Shown one piece after another: positions 24,342 through 33,013 of a stretch of DNA of 64,000 nt. The position numbers and the translations under genes were made by a program. The DNA is from Frigoribacterium sp. PvP032 (GTDB lineage Bacteria; Actinomycetota; Actinomycetes; Actinomycetales; Microbacteriaceae), in assembly GCF_017833035.1 (NCBI RefSeq), contig NZ_JAFIBM010000001.1, forward strand, positions 1 through 64,000, given 5' to 3'. Positions within the stretch are counted from its first letter, which is position 1, and each line of letters begins with the position of its first letter. The notes under the pieces were generated by a model. That model did not search any database. It saw nothing but the letters and a program-made list of their open reading frames with translations, and was not told the origin of the DNA.

Positions 24342-27300
24342 ATGGTGCTCACGATGACCGACATCCTCGAGCGCTTCTCCCCCGCCACCCGCGAGTGGTT
24401 CCGCGGTGCGTTCGCGGCGCCCACGCTCGCGCAGCTGGGGGCGTGGCAGGCGATCAGCGAGGGCGACGACGCCCTCGTCATCGCCCCGACCGGCTCCGGC
24501 AAGACCCTCGCCTCGTTCCTCTGGTCGATCGACACGCTCGCGAGCGGGCCGCCGCCCGAGGTGAAAGAGCACCGCACTCGGGTCCTCTACATCTCGCCGC
24601 TGAAGGCGCTCGGCGTCGACGTCGAGCGCAACCTGCGGTCGCCCCTCGTCGGCATCACCCAGACCGCCCGCCGCCTCGGCATCGACGCACCCGAACTGAC
24701 CGTGGGGGTGCGGTCGGGCGACACCTCGTCGGGTGACCGCCGCCTCCTGCAGCGCACCCCGCCCGACATCCTCATCACGACGCCCGAGTCGCTCTACCTG
24801 ATGCTCACGTCTGCGGCACGCGAGAACCTCAAGGGCGTGCACACCGTCATCGTCGACGAGGTGCACGCGGTCGCCGCCACCAAGCGCGGCGCCCACCTGG
24901 CCCTCTCGCTCGAGCGGCTCGACGCCCTGCTCGAGAAGCCCGCGCAGCGCATCGGCCTGTCCGCGACCGTGCGACCGCCGACCGAGGTCGCCCGGTTCCT
25001 CTCGGGCCGCAAGCCCGTCACGATCGTCAACCCGCGGTCGGAGAAGACCTTCGACCTGCGCGTCGTCGTGCCCGTCGACGACATGACCGAGCTGGGCACG
25101 GCCGCGCCGCTCGAGGGCTCCGCCGCAGGCAGCGCACCGCAGGGCTCGATCTGGCCACACGTCGAGGAGGGCATCGTCGACCTCATCCTCGACCACCGCT
25201 CGACGATCGTCTTCTCGAACTCACGCCGCCTCGCCGAGCGTCTCACCGCCCGCCTCAACGACATCTACCTCGAGCGCACCGGCGCCGACGTCGAGACCAG
25301 GGCCGCCGCGCTGCAGGCCGCCGAGGAGGCGCGGGGCGAGCTGGTGCCCGCCGGCGCCGTCCCCGAGGGCGCGGCCGACGCCGCCGGCAGCTCGGGCTCC
25401 GCCCACGATGCCGACACCTCGGCTGCCGTCGACCCCTTCGCGCCGTCCGCACCGACGTCGACGCCGCGCAACCCGATGGTGGGCGGCGGCGCACCGGCCC
25501 AGCTGATCGGCGGCAGCGGGCAGACCCAGGGCAGCGAGCCCCTGCTCGCCCGGGCGCACCACGGCTCGGTCTCGAAAGACCAGCGCGCCATCATCGAGGA
25601 CGACCTGAAGAGCGGGCGCCTGCGCTGCGTCGTCGCCACGAGCTCGCTCGAGCTCGGCATCGACATGGGCGCGGTCGACCTCGTCGTCCAGGTCGAGTCG
25701 CCGCCGTCGGTCGCGAGCGGGCTGCAGCGGGTCGGACGGGCCGGGCACCAGGTCGGCGAGATCAGCCGGGGCGTGATGTTCCCCAAGCACCGGGCCGACC
25801 TGATCCACTCCGCGGTCGCCGCCGAGCGCATGGTCGCGGGCCTCATCGAAGAGCTGCGCGTGCCGACGAACCCGCTCGACGTGCTCGCCCAGCAGACCGT
25901 CGCGGCCGTCGCCCTAGACGAGATCGACGCCGACGAGTGGTTCGAGACCGTGCGTCGCAGCGCTCCGTTCGCGACCCTGCCGCGTTCGGCGTACGACGCG
26001 ACGCTCGACCTGCTGAGCGGCAAGTACCCCTCCGACGAGTTCGCCGAGCTGCGCCCGCGCATCGTCTGGGACCGCGTGCACGGCACGCTCACTGGTCGCC
26101 CCGGTGCCCAGCGTCTCGCCGTCACCAGTGGCGGCACCATCCCCGACCGCGGCCTGTTCGGCGTCTTCATGGTCGGCGAGAAGGCCGCCCGCGTCGGCGA
26201 GCTCGACGAGGAGATGGTCTACGAGTCGCGGGTCGGCGACGTCTTCGCCCTCGGCGCGACGAGCTGGCGCATCGAGGACATCACGCACGATCGCGTGCTC
26301 GTCTCTCCTGCCTACGGGCAGCCGGGGCGCGTGCCGTTCTGGAAGGGCGACGGCATCGGCCGCCCGGCCGAGCTGGGCCGCGCCATCGGCGGCTACATCC
26401 GCGAGCTGGCCAGCTCGTCAGTCGACGACGCCACCGAACGGGTCACGCAGGGCGGGCTCGACGAGCGCGCAGCCCGCAACCTGCTGGCGTTCGTCACCGA
26501 GCAACGCGAGGCGACCGGGCACGTGCCCTCCGACACGACCCTCGTGGTCGAGCGCTTCCGTGACGAGCTCGGCGACTGGCGGCTCGTCCTGCACTCGCCC
26601 TACGGCATGCAGGTGCACGCGCCGTGGGCCCTCGCGATCTCGGCCCGCATCCGCGACCAGCTCGGCGTCGACGGCGGGGCGATGGCGGCCGACGACGGGA
26701 TCGTCGTGCGCATCCCCGACACCGACGCCGAGCCTCCCGGGTCCGAGCTCTTCCGGTTCGAGAGCGACGACCTCGACGCGATCGTCACGGAGGAGGTGGG
26801 CGGCTCCGCCCTGTTCTCCTCCCGCTTCCGCGAGTGCGCGGCCCGCGCGTTGCTGCTGCCCCGGTACAACCCGGGGCGCCGCTCGCCGCTCTGGCAGCAG
26901 CGCCAGCGGGCGTCGCAGCTGCTCGACGTCGCCCGCAAGTACCCGCAGTTCCCGATCGTGCTCGAGGCCGTGCGCGAGGTCCTCCAGGACGTGTACGACC
27001 TGCCCGCGCTGATGAGCCTCACCCGCGAGCTCGAGACCCGAGCCGTCCGCGTCGTCGAGGTCGAGACCGAGGTGCCCTCGCCGTTCGCCCGGTCGCTGCT
27101 GTTCGGCTACGTGGCCGCGTTCATGTACGAGGGCGACTCGCCGCTGGCCGAGCGCCGGGCAGCCGCGCTCTCGCTCGACTCGACGCTGCTGCAAGAACTG
27201 CTCGGCCGCGCCGAGCTCCGTGAGCTGCTCGACGCCGACGTCATCGACCAGCACGAGCTCGAGCTGCAGCGCCTCGCCCCCGACCGGCGAGCCCGCGACA

Positions 27301-29372
27301 TCGAGGGCGTCGTCGACCTGCTGCGCCTGCTCGGGCCGCTGACCACCTCCGAGATCGTCGACCGGAGCTGGCTCGCGACGACCGCGGGCAGTGCCGCGAC
27401 GGCCGAGGTCGAGAGCGCGGCTGGCGATGATCCCGGCACGGCCGAGGCCGAAGCTGGCGGCGGTGCCGCTGCGGGCGCCTCGGACGAGGTCACAGAGGGC
27501 CGAACGAAGCTCGAGGCTGCGCTGGCCGACCTGGTCCGCTCGAACCGCGTGCTGCGGTTCACCCACGGCGGCACGGAGCGCTGGGCCGGAATAGAAGATG
27601 CCTCGCGGCTGCGCGACGCGCTCGGCGTCGCCCTGCCGATCGGCGTCCCGACCGCGTTCGTCGAGCCCGTCGACGACCCGCTCGGCGACCTCGTCGGCCG
27701 CTTCGCGCGCACCCACGCGCCGTTCACCCCTCAGATGGTCGCCGACCGGCTCGGGCTCGGCACGGCGGTCGTGCTCGACACGCTGCGCAAGCTCGGGGTG
27801 CAGCGACGCGTCGTCGAGGGCGAGTTCCGTCCGCAGCAGCAGGGCAGCGAGTGGTGTGACTCCGAGGTGCTCAAGCGGCTGCGCAGTCGCTCGCTGGCGG
27901 CGCTGCGGCACGAGGTGGAGCCGGTCGCGCCCGACACGCTCGGCCGGTTCCTGCCGGCCTGGCAGCACGTCGCCACCGGCACGAAGGGCTCCGGCCTGCG
28001 GGGCCTCGACGGCGTGGTGCAGGTCGTCGACCAGCTCAGCGGCGTCGCGCTGCCCGCCTCCGCGTGGGAGACGCTCATCCTCCCCGCCCGGGTCACCGAC
28101 TACGGCCCCGGCATGCTCGACGAGCTGACGGCGACCGGCGAGGTGATCTGGTCGGGCTCGGGCAGCCTGGCGGGCAACGACGGCTGGGTCAGCCTGCACC
28201 TCGCCGACGGCGCCCAGGTGACGCTGCCCGAGCCGCTCGGCACCGACACCGACGAGCTGCAGCGCGAGGTGCTCGGCGCGCTGGCCGGCGGGGGCGCGTA
28301 CTTCTTCCGGCAGCTCTCCGACGCCGTGGGCAGCACCGACGACACGGCCCTCGTCACCGCCATCTGGGACCTCGTCTGGGCTGGCCAGATCACCAACGAC
28401 ACGTTCGCCCCGCTGCGCACCCAGGTGAGCGGCAAGGCGTCCCGCCCCCGCACCCCGACCAGGTCGCGGTCGTCGTACCGCAGCCGGGGTCGTGTGACGA
28501 TGCCGCGCCAGGCCGGGCCGCCGACGGTCGGCGGACGCTGGTCGCTGCTGCCCCTGGCCGAGCCCGACGCCACCGTTCGCGCGGCGGCACAGGCCGAGAT
28601 CCTGCTCGAGCGCCACGGGGTCGTGACGCGCGGCGCCGTGATGAACGAGGGCGTGCGAGGCGGCTTCTCGACGGTCTACAAGGTCCTGAGCGGCTTCGAG
28701 GAGACAGGACGGGCCCGCCGTGGCTACTTCGTCGAGGGGCTGGGGGCGGCACAGTTCGCGACCGGGCCGACGGTCGACCGGCTGCGGTCGTTCGTCCGTG
28801 ACGAGACCGACCGCCGCGACGACGACGCCCTCGCGTCGGCCGGACGCGGACGCGAGATCCCCGTCGTGACCCTGGCCGCGACCGACCCCGCGAACCCGTA
28901 CGGTGCCGCGTTGCCCTGGCCGGGACAACCTGCTGCGGCCGAGGGCGGCACGGCAGATGTCTCCGTCGTGGCGACGGCTGCCGGACTGGCTCGTCCCGAC
29001 GGAGCGGGCAGCACCCCAGACCGTCCCACCTCCGGCTCCGGCTCGGGCGCCGGCACAGGCACCAGCACCGGCACGTCGAAGAAGACCGGGCACCGGCCGG
29101 GGCGCAAGGCGGGCTCGCTGGTCGTGCTCGTCGACGGGCGACTCACCGTCTACGTCGAGCGGGGCGGCAAGACGCTGCTCACGTTCGGCGAGCCCGACGA
29201 CCGCGAGCTCGCGCTGGCCGCCGGCTCGCTCGCGTCGGTGGTGCGCACCAGGCTCGGCAAGCTCGCGGTCGAGCGCGTCGACGGCGAGTTCGTCCTCGGC
29301 ACACGACTCGGCGACGCCCTGCGCGACGCCGGCTTCGCCCCGACCCCGAGCGGGATCCGGCTGCGCTCGTAG
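24342..29372 (+). CDS. lhr: Large helicase-related protein Lhr
   Basis: A superfamily 2 helicase of about 1676 residues. The core has Walker A APTGSGKT (about residues 48-55), box II in VIVDEVHAV (about 170-178), SAT (about 206), LELGIDMGAVDLVVQVESPP (about 435-455) and QRVGRAGH. The winged-helix and Lhr-C domains follow. Lhr is a DNA-repair helicase in actinobacteria. Three low-complexity Ala/Gly/Ser tracts (about residues 325-385, 1015-1055 and 1535-1590) extend it beyond the usual roughly 1500. The start is uncertain among ATG 24342, GTG 24345 and ATG 24354. A GGAG lies at 24334-24337. The gene nei follows. Confidence 0.93.
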   Translation: MVLTMTDILERFSPATREWFRGAFAAPTLAQLGAWQAISEGDDALVIAPTGSGKTLASFLWSIDTLASGPPPEVKEHRTRVLYISPLKALGVDVERNLRSPLVGITQTARRLGIDAPELTVGVRSGDTSSGDRRLLQRTPPDILITTPESLYLMLTSAARENLKGVHTVIVDEVHAVAATKRGAHLALSLERLDALLEKPAQRIGLSATVRPPTEVARFLSGRKPVTIVNPRSEKTFDLRVVVPVDDMTELGTAAPLEGSAAGSAPQGSIWPHVEEGIVDLILDHRSTIVFSNSRRLAERLTARLNDIYLERTGADVETRAAALQAAEEARGELVPAGAVPEGAADAAGSSGSAHDADTSAAVDPFAPSAPTSTPRNPMVGGGAPAQLIGGSGQTQGSEPLLARAHHGSVSKDQRAIIEDDLKSGRLRCVVATSSLELGIDMGAVDLVVQVESPPSVASGLQRVGRAGHQVGEISRGVMFPKHRADLIHSAVAAERMVAGLIEELRVPTNPLDVLAQQTVAAVALDEIDADEWFETVRRSAPFATLPRSAYDATLDLLSGKYPSDEFAELRPRIVWDRVHGTLTGRPGAQRLAVTSGGTIPDRGLFGVFMVGEKAARVGELDEEMVYESRVGDVFALGATSWRIEDITHDRVLVSPAYGQPGRVPFWKGDGIGRPAELGRAIGGYIRELASSSVDDATERVTQGGLDERAARNLLAFVTEQREATGHVPSDTTLVVERFRDELGDWRLVLHSPYGMQVHAPWALAISARIRDQLGVDGGAMAADDGIVVRIPDTDAEPPGSELFRFESDDLDAIVTEEVGGSALFSSRFRECAARALLLPRYNPGRRSPLWQQRQRASQLLDVARKYPQFPIVLEAVREVLQDVYDLPALMSLTRELETRAVRVVEVETEVPSPFARSLLFGYVAAFMYEGDSPLAERRAAALSLDSTLLQELLGRAELRELLDADVIDQHELELQRLAPDRRARDIEGVVDLLRLLGPLTTSEIVDRSWLATTAGSAATAEVESAAGDDPGTAEAEAGGGAAAGASDEVTEGRTKLEAALADLVRSNRVLRFTHGGTERWAGIEDASRLRDALGVALPIGVPTAFVEPVDDPLGDLVGRFARTHAPFTPQMVADRLGLGTAVVLDTLRKLGVQRRVVEGEFRPQQQGSEWCDSEVLKRLRSRSLAALRHEVEPVAPDTLGRFLPAWQHVATGTKGSGLRGLDGVVQVVDQLSGVALPASAWETLILPARVTDYGPGMLDELTATGEVIWSGSGSLAGNDGWVSLHLADGAQVTLPEPLGTDTDELQREVLGALAGGGAYFFRQLSDAVGSTDDTALVTAIWDLVWAGQITNDTFAPLRTQVSGKASRPRTPTRSRSSYRSRGRVTMPRQAGPPTVGGRWSLLPLAEPDATVRAAAQAEILLERHGVVTRGAVMNEGVRGGFSTVYKVLSGFEETGRARRGYFVEGLGAAQFATGPTVDRLRSFVRDETDRRDDDALASAGRGREIPVVTLAATDPANPYGAALPWPGQPAAAEGGTADVSVVATAAGLARPDGAGSTPDRPTSGSGSGAGTGTSTGTSKKTGHRPGRKAGSLVVLVDGRLTVYVERGGKTLLTFGEPDDRELALAAGSLASVVRTRLGKLAVERVDGEFVLGTRLGDALRDAGFAPTPSGIRLRS

Positions 29373-29395
29373 ACCGAGCCGCACCGCCGCGGCCC

Positions 29396-29460
29396 GCACC
29401 ACACCGCACCGCACCGCACCACACCGCACCGCACCGCACCGCACCGCACCGCACCGCACC
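29396..29460 (+). repeat. Pentanucleotide tandem repeat (GCACC)n between lhr and nei
   Basis: Thirteen consecutive five-base units, eleven GCACC and two ACACC, ending 20 bases before the nei start codon and just before its ribosome binding site. Short repeats of this kind slip easily during replication. Confidence 0.9.
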
Positions 29461-29480
29461 GACCAGGAGGAGCCCCCACC

Positions 29481-30257
29481 GTGCCCGAGGGAGACACCGT
29501 CTACCGCTCCGCCAAGAACCTCGACGCCGTGCTGCACGGTCAGGTGCTGACGGCGACCGACTTCCGCGTCCCCGCGTTCGCCACGGTCGACCTCAGCGGC
29601 GAGGTGGTCGACGACGTGATCGCCCGCGGCAAGCACCTCCTGCACCACATCGGCGACCACACGCTGCACACGCACCTCAAGATGGAGGGCTCGTGGCACG
29701 TCTACAAGCACGGCACGAAGTGGCGGAGGCCCGCGTACCAGGCCCGGGTCGTGCTCGAGACGGAGGAGTGGGTCACGGTCGGCTTCGACCTCGGCATCGT
29801 CGAGCTCGTCGCCCGCGACCCCGAGGACAGCGTCACGGCCTACCTCGGGCCCGACCTGCTCGGCTCCGACTGGGACGCGGCGCTCGCGCTGAGCAACCTC
29901 GAGGCCGACCCCGAGCGCGAGGTCGGACTCGCCCTGCTCGACCAGCGGGTGCTCGCCGGCCTGGGCAACGTCTACCGGGCCGAGGTCTGCTTCCTCCGCG
30001 GGGTGCTGCCGACCCGACCGGTCGGCGAGGTCGAGAACCGGCCGAAGATGATCGACCTCGCCCACCGGCTGATCGTCGCGAACAAGGACAGGATCGAGCG
30101 CACCACCACGGGCAACCTCCGCGGCACGACCGACTGGGTCTACGGGCGGGCCGGCAAGCCGTGCCTGCGCTGCGGCACGAAGATCGTCCGGGGCGAGCTC
30201 GGCGAGTCGGAGCTCGAGCTGCGCGACACGTACTGGTGCCCCCACTGCCAGGGCTGA
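29481..30257 (+). CDS. nei: DNA glycosylase/AP lyase of the Nei (endonuclease VIII) type
   Basis: A 258-residue base-excision-repair enzyme. After the initiator the mature N-terminus is PEGDTVYR, with the catalytic Pro and Glu of the Fpg/Nei family. The helix-two-turn-helix piece is LLDQRVLAGLGNVYRAEVCF (about residues 153-172) and the zinc finger is CLRCGTK then WCPHC at the end. It cuts out oxidised pyrimidines from DNA. GTG at 29481 follows AGGAGGAG at 29465-29472. It lies 108 bases after lhr, and the two may share a transcript through the tandem repeat. Confidence 0.93.
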   Translation: MPEGDTVYRSAKNLDAVLHGQVLTATDFRVPAFATVDLSGEVVDDVIARGKHLLHHIGDHTLHTHLKMEGSWHVYKHGTKWRRPAYQARVVLETEEWVTVGFDLGIVELVARDPEDSVTAYLGPDLLGSDWDAALALSNLEADPEREVGLALLDQRVLAGLGNVYRAEVCFLRGVLPTRPVGEVENRPKMIDLAHRLIVANKDRIERTTTGNLRGTTDWVYGRAGKPCLRCGTKIVRGELGESELELRDTYWCPHCQG

Positions 30258-30288
30258 CGCGCCTCCTCCCCTCTCGCCTGCCCCGCTC

Positions 30289-30388
30289 CTCATTCAGGAA
30301 CATCTGTCCTGAGCTGCGCGAGGGAGGGACCCGGAGTCCTGAACCGTGCACCGTTCAGGAGGGCCGGGCCGCCCGATCCTGAATCGTG
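30289..30388 (-). repeat. Family A dispersed repeat, copy A4
   Basis: Begins CTCATTCAGGAACATCTGTCCTGAG, shown here in two parts as CTCATTCAGGAAC and ATCTGTCCTGAG, and continues with GAGGGAGGGACC, GTGCACCG and a final TCCTGAATCGTGCG. It is the reverse orientation of A1 and lies between nei and the peroxiredoxin gene. Confidence 0.8.
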
Positions 30389-30515
30389 CGCGCCTCCCGC
30401 GAGGCTGCCCTTCGTGACGAATCGTGACGCACCTGGGAACGACCCCGAGGAGGTGCCCCTACAGTCGCACGCACCCGGCCCGCACCCGACGCGCGGCCTC
30501 ACCGAGGAGCACGCC

Positions 30516-31172
30516 ATGACGACCGACATCGCCACGCAGGTCAGCACGTTCAACGAGGGCTTCACCGCTCAGATCGGTCCCGAGCTCAGCGCGGTGTTCG
30601 ACGCCGAGCAGCGCGAGCTCCGCGAGGCGGGGGTCCCCGAGGACGCGATCGCCGTCGGCGACCAGGTCGTCGACGCGACCCTGCTCAGCCCGGCCGGCGA
30701 CGAGGTCTCCCTCGCCGAGACGATCGGCGAGGCGGCGGCGGTGCTCGTCTTCTACCGCGGCGCCTGGTGCCCGTACTGCAACCTGACGCTCAAGACCTAC
30801 CAGGAGGAGCTGCTCCCGACCCTGCGCGACCGCGGCGTCGCCCTGGTCGCCATCAGCCCACAGACCCCCGAGGGCAGCGACCTCGCCACGACGAACGGCT
30901 CGCTGGAGTTCCCCGTGCTGTCCGACCCGGGCAACGTCCTCAGCCGGGCGCTCGGCATCGTGACCGAGCCCACCGCCGACGCGCGTGCCGCCCACACTCA
31001 GCTCGGCTTCGACGTCGCGGACAGCAACGCGGACGCGACGGGCGACATCCCGTTCCCGACGGTGCTCGTGGTCGACCGCGACGGACGCGTGGTGTTCGCC
31101 GACGTCCACGTCGACTACACGACCCGCACGGAGGTCGCCGACATCGTCTCGGCCCTCGACGAGCTGAGCTGA
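30516..31172 (+). CDS. Peroxiredoxin-like (AhpC/TSA) protein
   Basis: A 218-residue thioredoxin-fold protein of the AhpC/TSA superfamily. The active-site region is VLVFYRGAWCPYCNLTLK (about residues 77-94): a Cys-x2-Cys pair in place of the classical single peroxidatic Cys, as in the alkyl-hydroperoxide-reductase-like and resuscitation-type relatives. The later strand FPTVLVVDRDGRVVFADVHVDY is usual. It probably reduces peroxides or disulphides in the cytoplasm. ATG at 30516 follows GAGGAG. It is convergent with the permease gene. Confidence 0.88.
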   Translation: MTTDIATQVSTFNEGFTAQIGPELSAVFDAEQRELREAGVPEDAIAVGDQVVDATLLSPAGDEVSLAETIGEAAAVLVFYRGAWCPYCNLTLKTYQEELLPTLRDRGVALVAISPQTPEGSDLATTNGSLEFPVLSDPGNVLSRALGIVTEPTADARAAHTQLGFDVADSNADATGDIPFPTVLVVDRDGRVVFADVHVDYTTRTEVADIVSALDELS

Positions 31173-31212
31173 CCCGTCGGGCGCTCCGGCGCTCTCGGCC
31201 CGGCAGACCTCC

Positions 31213-31262
31213 GCGAAAGCGACGAACCGACGCGATCCATCGCGTCGGTTCGTCGCTTTCGC
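31213..31262. terminator. Near-perfect 24-bp palindrome (family H, copy H2)
   Basis: GCGAAAGCGACGAACCGACG with four more bases (31213-31236) pairs perfectly with 31239-31262 over a two-base centre. It lies between the convergent peroxiredoxin and permease genes and would form a very strong hairpin on either transcript. TTCGTCGCTTTCGCGTCGC at its right side resembles the right half of H1 at 7136-7160. Confidence 0.85.
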
Positions 31263-31341
31263 GTCGCTACGTGCTCACGCAGCCGCAGCCGCAAGCCGCA
31301 GCCGCGCACGCAGCCGCAGCAGCGGCCGCAGCCGGCCCCGG

Positions 31342-32874
31342 CTACGCGCGGGGCGCCTCCTGCAGCTCGGCCGCCTGCTCGCGCCCGACGCGCGAGTGCC
31401 GCCGCCCGTAAGCGAAGTACACGACCACGCCGATCACGAGCCACACGGCGAACCGCGCCCACGTCAGCGTCGTGAGGTTCAGCATCAGCCAGATGCAGAG
31501 CACCGCGGACAGGATCGGCAGGAACGGCACGAGCGGCACGCGGAACGCCCGAGGCAGGTCCGAGCGGGTGCGGCGCAGCACGATCACGCCGATGCTCACC
31601 AGGACGAAGGCCGACAGGGTGCCGATGTTGATCATCTCCTCGAGCACGCCGACGTCGGTGAGCCCGGCGATCAGCGCGACGACGACGCCCGCGAGCACCT
31701 GCACGCGCACGGGGGTGCCGCGCTTCGCGGAGGTCTTCGAGAGGCCGCGGGGCAGCAGCCCGTCGCGGCTCATCGAGAAGACGATGCGGGCGAGGCCGAG
31801 CAGCAGCACCATGATCACGGTGGTGAGGCCGATCAGGGCCCCGACGGCGATGACCTTCGCGGCCCAGTCGATCCCGACGAGCTCGAACGCCGTGGCGAGG
31901 TTCGGCGTCTCGCTGGCGGCGAGGTCGCGGTACGAGACCATCCCGGTGAGCACGACGGCGACGAGCACGTAGAGCAGGGTCACGATGCCGAGCCCGAGGA
32001 AGATGCCGCGCGGCATGGTCTTCTGCGGGTCCTTGACCTCTTCGGCGCTGGTGGCGACGATGTCGAACCCGATGAAGGCGAAGAAGACGAGGGAGGCGCC
32101 GGCCAGCAGGCCGAAGACGCCGTACTGGGCCGGGGCGGCCCCGCTGAGGAACGAGAACAGCGACTGGGTCCAGGCGTCGGTCGAGCCCTCGCCGGTGCGC
32201 GGCTGCGACTCGGGGATGAACGGAGTGTAGTTCGACGCCTTGACGAAGAAGAAGCCGACGACGATCACGAACAGCACGATGCCGACCTTGATCACGGTGA
32301 AGACGCTGCCGACGCGCGAGCTCAGCTGCGTGCCGAGCACGAGCAGCACCGTGAAGACGGCGACGATCAGGAACGGCCCCCAGCTCAGCTCGACCGGGCC
32401 GAGCGCGATCGTGTCGGGCAGCGGCACGCCGAACTGCTCGAACACGGTGCTGAGGTAGATGCCCCAGTACTTCGCGAGGACGGCCGCGCCCGTGAGGGTC
32501 TCGAGGATGAGGTCCCACCCGATGATCCAGGCGAGGAACTCGCCCATGGTCGCGTAGGTGAAGGTGTACGCGCTGCCGGCCACGGGGATCGTCGAGGCGA
32601 ACTCGGCGTAGCACATGATCGCCAGGCCGCAGGTGACGGCCGCCAGGATGAACGAGATGATCACGCCGGGCCCGGCGAAGTTCGCGGCGGCGTTCGCGCC
32701 GACCGAGAAGATGCCCGCGCCGACGGCGACGGCGATGCCCATCAGCGTGAGGTCGGCGGTGCCGAGCGAGCGCTTGAGCTTGCTCTCGCCCTCGAGCGAG
32801 TCGGCGATCGACGACTCGACGGACTTGGTGCGCATCAGGCCGCGGCGGGCGCTCGGGGGCGGGGTGGTCGCCAT
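31342..32874 (-). CDS. APC family amino-acid permease
   Basis: A 510-residue integral membrane transporter with about twelve hydrophobic segments. The first helix carries the APC loop LMGIAVAVGAGIFSVGANAA (about residues 44-63); later landmarks are FFAFIGFDIVATSAEEVKDP (about 262-281) and PRGIFLGL. It resembles the cationic amino-acid transporter (YfnA/CAT) group that takes up amino acids with protons. The first 40 residues are cytoplasmic. A GAGGAG site precedes the ATG on the minus strand. Confidence 0.93.
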   Translation of the reverse strand: MATTPPPSARRGLMRTKSVESSIADSLEGESKLKRSLGTADLTLMGIAVAVGAGIFSVGANAAANFAGPGVIISFILAAVTCGLAIMCYAEFASTIPVAGSAYTFTYATMGEFLAWIIGWDLILETLTGAAVLAKYWGIYLSTVFEQFGVPLPDTIALGPVELSWGPFLIVAVFTVLLVLGTQLSSRVGSVFTVIKVGIVLFVIVVGFFFVKASNYTPFIPESQPRTGEGSTDAWTQSLFSFLSGAAPAQYGVFGLLAGASLVFFAFIGFDIVATSAEEVKDPQKTMPRGIFLGLGIVTLLYVLVAVVLTGMVSYRDLAASETPNLATAFELVGIDWAAKVIAVGALIGLTTVIMVLLLGLARIVFSMSRDGLLPRGLSKTSAKRGTPVRVQVLAGVVVALIAGLTDVGVLEEMINIGTLSAFVLVSIGVIVLRRTRSDLPRAFRVPLVPFLPILSAVLCIWLMLNLTTLTWARFAVWLVIGVVVYFAYGRRHSRVGREQAAELQEAPRA

Positions 32875-33013
32875 GGGTGACTCCTCGGTGGGCGGACGCG
32901 GCCCCCGGCCGGGGGCGACGCGCCAGCATACTGCGGGCTGTGCACGCGCGGCGAGGCAGCCTCGAGGAGGCGCGGGCCGGGCCGGACGACCGGTCCCGAC
33001 CTAGCATGGAGCG

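Noticed and set aside
26418-30293. A 3.9-kb open frame on the minus strand opposite lhr and nei
   Set aside because: It is antisense to two clear genes, has composition typical of a shadow frame (long Gly/Arg/Val runs without any domain) and no ribosome binding site.
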